Source of the DNA: Octadecabacter sp. | GTDB lineage: Bacteria > Pseudomonadota > Alphaproteobacteria > Rhodobacterales > Rhodobacteraceae | Length of the DNA: 8,216 nucleotides | Direction: 5' to 3' | Assembly: GCA_003533975.1 (NCBI GenBank) | Contig: DQCL01000287.1 | Location: 1 to 8,216, forward strand | Part shown: positions 5,918 through 8,216 of the stretch, piece after piece | How positions within the stretch are numbered: the stretch's first letter is position 1 | How the letters are laid out: the number at the start of each line of letters is the position of its first letter | The notes under the pieces: model-generated | The model's database searches: none | Seen by the model: only the letters and a program-made list of their open reading frames with translations | Told to the model about the DNA's origin: nothing | Program-made: the position numbers and the translations under genes

Positions 5918-6793
5918 CTAGCGGGTCGGAACGGGCGTTTCGCCGCGGTAATCGTAAAACCCGCGTTTCGTCTTTCGGCCCAACCATCCGGCTTCCACAT
6001 ATTTCGTCAAAAGCGGGCAGGGGCGATACTTGGTGTCCGCCAATCCTTCGTGCAGCACGTTCATGATCGCAAGGCACGTATCCAACCCAATGAAGTCCGC
6101 CAATTCCAATGGCCCCATCGGATGGTTCGCGCCAAGCTTCAGTGATGTATCAATCGATTCAACATTGCCGACGCCTTCATACAGCGCATAAACGGCTTCG
6201 TTGATCATCGGCATCAAAATCCGATTGACGATAAAGGCGGGAAAATCTTCCGCCGTCGCAGATGTTTTACCAAGACGATCAACGACACCCTTGCACGCAT
6301 CATAGGTCGGCACATCCGTAGCAATTCCACGGATCAATTCGACCAACTGCATGATCGGAACAGGGTTCATGAAGTGGAACCCCATAAATTTTTCAGGACG
6401 ATCCGTGCGCGATGCAAGGCGCGTGATGGAAATCGACGATGTGTTCGACGTTAGGATCGTATCGGGTGTTAGATGCGGCAGCAGGTCTTCGAAAATGGCC
6501 TGTTTGATCGTCTCGCGCTCGGTCGCCGCTTCAATAATCAAATCCGTCGGTCCAAGGTCCGTCAGCGTTAGCGTCGTGTTGATACGGCGCAGGCCTTCGT
6601 CCCTTTCCGTCTCGGTAATCAGACCCTTGGACACCTGACGGTCCATGTTTTTGCCAACACCCTTAAGCGCAGCAGTAAGGGCGTCCTCGCTGATGTCTGT
6701 CATCAAAACGTCATACCCAGCCAAGGCGCAGACGTGGGCAATACCATTGCCCATTTGCCCCGCACCTACGATGCCAATCCGTTCAATGCTCAT
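5918..6793 (-). CDS. hbd: 3-hydroxybutyryl-CoA dehydrogenase
   Basis: The 291-residue NAD(P)-dependent enzyme interconverts 3-hydroxybutyryl-CoA and acetoacetyl-CoA. It serves butyrate-level beta-oxidation and, in some bacteria, PHB-linked metabolism. The Rossmann fold begins at once with IGIVGAGQMGNGIAHVCALAG (6-26), and D33 follows the second strand. Catalytic-type residues are S119/S120 in NTSSISIT, H140 in GFHFMNPVPIMQLVE, E152 in that block and N190 in FIVNRI. The C-terminal domain has GANHPMGPLELADFIGLD (221-238) and ends GRKTKRGFYDY. The start at ATG 6793 gives the family's N terminus and has AAAGGG about 9 nt upstream. The frame stays open to an ATG at 6859, but the extra 22 residues resemble nothing in the family. 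etfA beyond the DUF6473 gene is a functional neighbour in acyl-CoA oxidation. Confidence 0.94.
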   Translation of the reverse strand: MSIERIGIVGAGQMGNGIAHVCALAGYDVLMTDISEDALTAALKGVGKNMDRQVSKGLITETERDEGLRRINTTLTLTDLGPTDLIIEAATERETIKQAIFEDLLPHLTPDTILTSNTSSISITRLASRTDRPEKFMGFHFMNPVPIMQLVELIRGIATDVPTYDACKGVVDRLGKTSATAEDFPAFIVNRILMPMINEAVYALYEGVGNVESIDTSLKLGANHPMGPLELADFIGLDTCLAIMNVLHEGLADTKYRPCPLLTKYVEAGWLGRKTKRGFYDYRGETPVPTR

Positions 6794-6957
6794 GTGTGTC
6801 AGCCCTTTGATGGTTTGGCTCACCATAGGCCTCCGCATGGGCACTCTCAAGCGCTGCAATTCAACACAAGTTTAGACGAATGCTTGTTTTAGGGATTTAG
6901 CAACACAATCGGCAGAAAGTGGGCAGCGGTGAGTGAAAATTATGAAGGGTGGGACCC
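6794..6957. promoter_or_regulatory. Divergent hbd / DUF6473 intergenic region
   Basis: This 164-bp spacer must contain the promoter of the rightward DUF6473-like gene and probably one for hbd. CAACACAA occurs at 6862-6869 and 6901-6908 (39 bp apart). ACAAG (6866-6870) and CTTGT (6883-6887) form a short dyad around the centre. A TTGTTT at 6884 could be a rightward -35, but no good -10 follows. Nothing else recognisable is present. Confidence 0.4.
6944..6957 (+). promoter_or_regulatory. Shine-Dalgarno GAAGGG inside a start-abutting mini-hairpin
   Basis: GAAGGG (6944-6949) is spaced 8 nt from ATG 6958 and directly overlaps GTG 6949, so it supports the ATG start. GGGT (6947-6950) can pair with ACCC (6954-6957) across a GGG loop. 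This would partly cover the ribosome site immediately before the start codon. Confidence 0.45.
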
Positions 6958-7779
6958 ATGAAGACCGAAGCGATTCCAGGGGGCGTAATGCGCCCCGCAC
7001 CGTGCAGCTATGGGCTGTCAAAACTGTCATTCCGAGGGCCACGCCGCCCAACCGATGGCCGCTACATAGCTTTTCTTGGCGGGTCAGAGACATTTGGCAG
7101 ATACATACCAAAACCGTTCCCAGACCTGGTCGAAACAGCAATTGGGGAAGTTTGCGTCAACCTAGGCAATCAGTCCGCAGGGCCGGATGTCTTTCTGCAG
7201 GATACGGCGATCCAATCCTTGTGCCATGACGCGGCCGCGACGGTTATCCAAATTCCGGCCGCGACCAATCTTAGCAACCCGTTCTACAAAGTGCACCCAA
7301 GACGCAACGACCGCTTCATTGCGCCCACGGAAAGGCTCGTCGCGCTTTTCCCTGAACAAGACTTCGCCGAGGTCGCATTTACGGGGCATTTGATCACGCG
7401 ATTGCGTGCAATAGACGACCAGCGTTTCATCGTTGTGCTCGATCAGCTTTGTAAGACGTGGGTGCGCCGGATGAAAACGCTTGTCGGGACGTGTACGGGG
7501 CCGACGTTCCTTTTGTGGCTTGCTGCGCGGGCACCGCAAGATACCAGCGCGGGCATTCATCCGTCCAACCATCCGGCGTTTGTGACCCGCCCAATGCTCG
7601 AAGCGTTGCGGCCCTACGTGAGCGATATTATCGAAGTGGTCGCCAAACGCGGGGACACCAGCGGGATGCGGTTTCCACCACTCGAAGCCCTCGCCGCACA
7701 AGACATGCTGGGTGTTGATGCCCACAAAGCAGCGGCAAAGGCGTTGCGAACTCCTCTGCTTTACGCGCTGGACGCATAA
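6958..7779 (+). CDS. DUF6473-like protein of unknown function, possible SGNH-hydrolase-type fold
   Basis: The 273-residue protein resembles, from memory, the roseobacter family DUF6473: CSYGLSKLSFRGPRRP (16-31), GRYIAFLGGSETFGRYI (34-50), CVNLGNQSAGPDVFLQD (66-82) and NPFYKVHPRRNDRF (107-120). Function is unknown. My own comparison with SGNH/GDSL hydrolases finds possible equivalents: GGSETFG (41-47) for block I with Ser43 as nucleophile, NLG..SAG (68-74) for the block II glycine, AATN (101-104) for the block III Asn, and HPSNHP (201-206) for the C-terminal His. This is inference, not an established relationship. There is no signal peptide or transmembrane helix, so a cytoplasmic location is likely. 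ATG 6958 is preferred over GTG 6949 by ribosome-site spacing. It stands alone as a rightward gene between leftward hbd and etfA, with its own terminator. Confidence 0.8.
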   Translation: MKTEAIPGGVMRPAPCSYGLSKLSFRGPRRPTDGRYIAFLGGSETFGRYIPKPFPDLVETAIGEVCVNLGNQSAGPDVFLQDTAIQSLCHDAAATVIQIPAATNLSNPFYKVHPRRNDRFIAPTERLVALFPEQDFAEVAFTGHLITRLRAIDDQRFIVVLDQLCKTWVRRMKTLVGTCTGPTFLLWLAARAPQDTSAGIHPSNHPAFVTRPMLEALRPYVSDIIEVVAKRGDTSGMRFPPLEALAAQDMLGVDAHKAAAKALRTPLLYALDA

Positions 7780-7794
7780 AGGCGCACAAACAAG

Positions 7795-7821
7795 AAAGGC
7801 CCACCTAATAGGCGGGCCTTT
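7795..7821. terminator. Bidirectional Rho-independent terminator between the DUF6473 gene and etfA
   Basis: AAAGGCCC (7795-7802) and GGGCCTTT (7814-7821) are perfect complements. The inner CCT (7804-7806) and AGG (7810-7812) extend the stem past one A-C mismatch, leaving an AAT loop. The A-run on the left and T-run on the right let it work on both strands. It lies 15 bp after the plus-strand stop and 20 bp after the etfA stop on the other strand. Confidence 0.85.
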
Positions 7822-7841
7822 CGAATTCTTCAGGCCCGCTT

Positions 7842-8216
7842 TTAGCCGAGTTTTTCAGTCAACTCAGGCACGGCATTAAACAGGTCAGCGACAAGTCCGA
7901 AGTCGGCAACCTGAAAGATCGGCGCTTCTTCGTCTTTGTTGATCGCAACGATGATCTTGGAATCCTTCATACCAGCAAGGTGCTGAATCGCGCCGGAAAT
8001 ACCGACAGCAACATAAAGGTCAGGGGCCACAACTTTACCCGTTTGGCCAACCTGCCAATCGTTCGGCGCGTAACCAGAATCAACCGCCGCACGGGATGCG
8101 CCAACAGCCGCACCCAGTTTGTCAGCCAAGCCTTCGATAAGTTTGAAATCATCCTCGGAACCAACACCACGACCACCGGACACAACAACACCCGCAGATG
8201 TCAGTTCTGGACGATC
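7842..8216 (-). CDS. etfA: Electron transfer flavoprotein alpha subunit, C-terminal part, cut by the window edge
   Basis: The last 124 residues and TAA stop (7844-7842) are present. The frame is open to the window edge, where it begins [20 protein letters not shown]. The FAD-binding domain signatures are SGGRGVGS (13-20 of the fragment), [23 protein letters not shown] (39-61) and the ETF-alpha signature region [17 protein letters not shown] (67-83), followed by [25 protein letters not shown]. EtfA pairs with EtfB to carry electrons from acyl-CoA and related dehydrogenases to ETF-ubiquinone oxidoreductase. The full protein is about 308 residues, so the start and probably etfB lie to the right of the window. 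A methionine-initiated reading from GTG 8183 is an artefact of truncation. Confidence 0.95.
   Translation of the reverse strand, partial: DRPELTSAGVVVSGGRGVGSEDDFKLIEGLADKLGAAVGASRAAVDSGYAPNDWQVGQTGKVVAPDLYVAVGISGAIQHLAGMKDSKIIVAINKDEEAPIFQVADFGLVADLFNAVPELTEKLG

Noticed and set aside
6794..6859. 22-residue N-terminal extension of 3-hydroxybutyryl-CoA dehydrogenase from ATG 6859
   Set aside because: The family begins at the Rossmann strand IGIVGAG. ATG 6793 has a ribosome site, and the extension is Arg-rich and unlike homologues.
6933..7229. 98-codon plus-strand frame overlapping the start of the DUF6473-like gene
   Set aside because: It is in a different frame from the conserved family motifs and shows no domain; the 6958 frame explains the region.
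7162..7725. 187-codon open frame on the minus strand opposite the DUF6473-like gene
   Set aside because: The translation is rich in Arg/His/Trp with no recognisable domain. It mirrors the opposite strand of a gene with family similarity, so it is a shadow frame.
1..8216. A previously undescribed defence, mobile or CRISPR-like system
   Set aside because: There are no repeat-spacer arrays, transposases, integrases, recombination sites or toxin-antitoxin pairs. Nearly every gene is a recognisable core gene in conserved order.

Overview
This window reads as chromosome from an alphaproteobacterium of the Roseobacter group (Rhodobacteraceae). The evidence is gene order plus protein signatures: pckA divergent from chvI-chvG-hprK-rapZ-EIIA(Man)-HPr, followed by a COG3176-type acyltransferase, a 3-hydroxybutyryl-CoA dehydrogenase and electron-transfer flavoprotein alpha. 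The moderate base composition would suit Octadecabacter-, Loktanella- or Sulfitobacter-like genomes, but the genus cannot be fixed from this sequence alone. I see no RNA genes, insertion sequences, CRISPR arrays or prophage material.

Layout. (1) 1-158, minus: the first 52 codons of ATP-dependent PEP carboxykinase. (2) 159-477: a 319-bp divergent control region with a tandem 8-bp repeat 20 bp apart, a small perfect inverted repeat and a second repeated octamer. (3) 478-5006, plus: six closely spaced genes, chvI, chvG, hprK (short alphaproteobacterial form), rapZ, mannose-type EIIA and HPr. They end in a hairpin terminator that overlaps the HPr stop codon. (4) 5038-5913, plus: a lysophospholipid acyltransferase-like gene with a TTG start, possibly the sulfur-aminolipid acyltransferase SalA. 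(5) 5918-6793, minus: 3-hydroxybutyryl-CoA dehydrogenase, meeting the acyltransferase tail to tail with a 4-bp gap. (6) 6794-6957: a divergent intergenic region. (7) 6958-7779, plus: a DUF6473-like protein of unknown function, with motifs reminiscent of an SGNH hydrolase. (8) 7795-7821: a strong bidirectional terminator. (9) 7842-8216, minus: the C-terminal 124 residues of EtfA.

How it fits together. ChvG/ChvI is the envelope/acid-stress two-component system. HprK, EIIA(Man) and HPr form a sugar-transport-free regulatory phosphotransfer system. HPr carries both the catalytic His15 and the HprK target Ser46, so the two-input circuit looks intact. No EIIB, EIIC or Enzyme I is in the window. The divergent pckA places gluconeogenesis next to a system that senses PEP and carbon status. 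The right half (hbd, etfA) belongs to acyl-CoA oxidation.

Most of the window is a conserved housekeeping locus. The least explained parts are the DUF6473 gene, the repeats in the pckA-chvI gap and the acyltransferase attached to the regulatory cassette.
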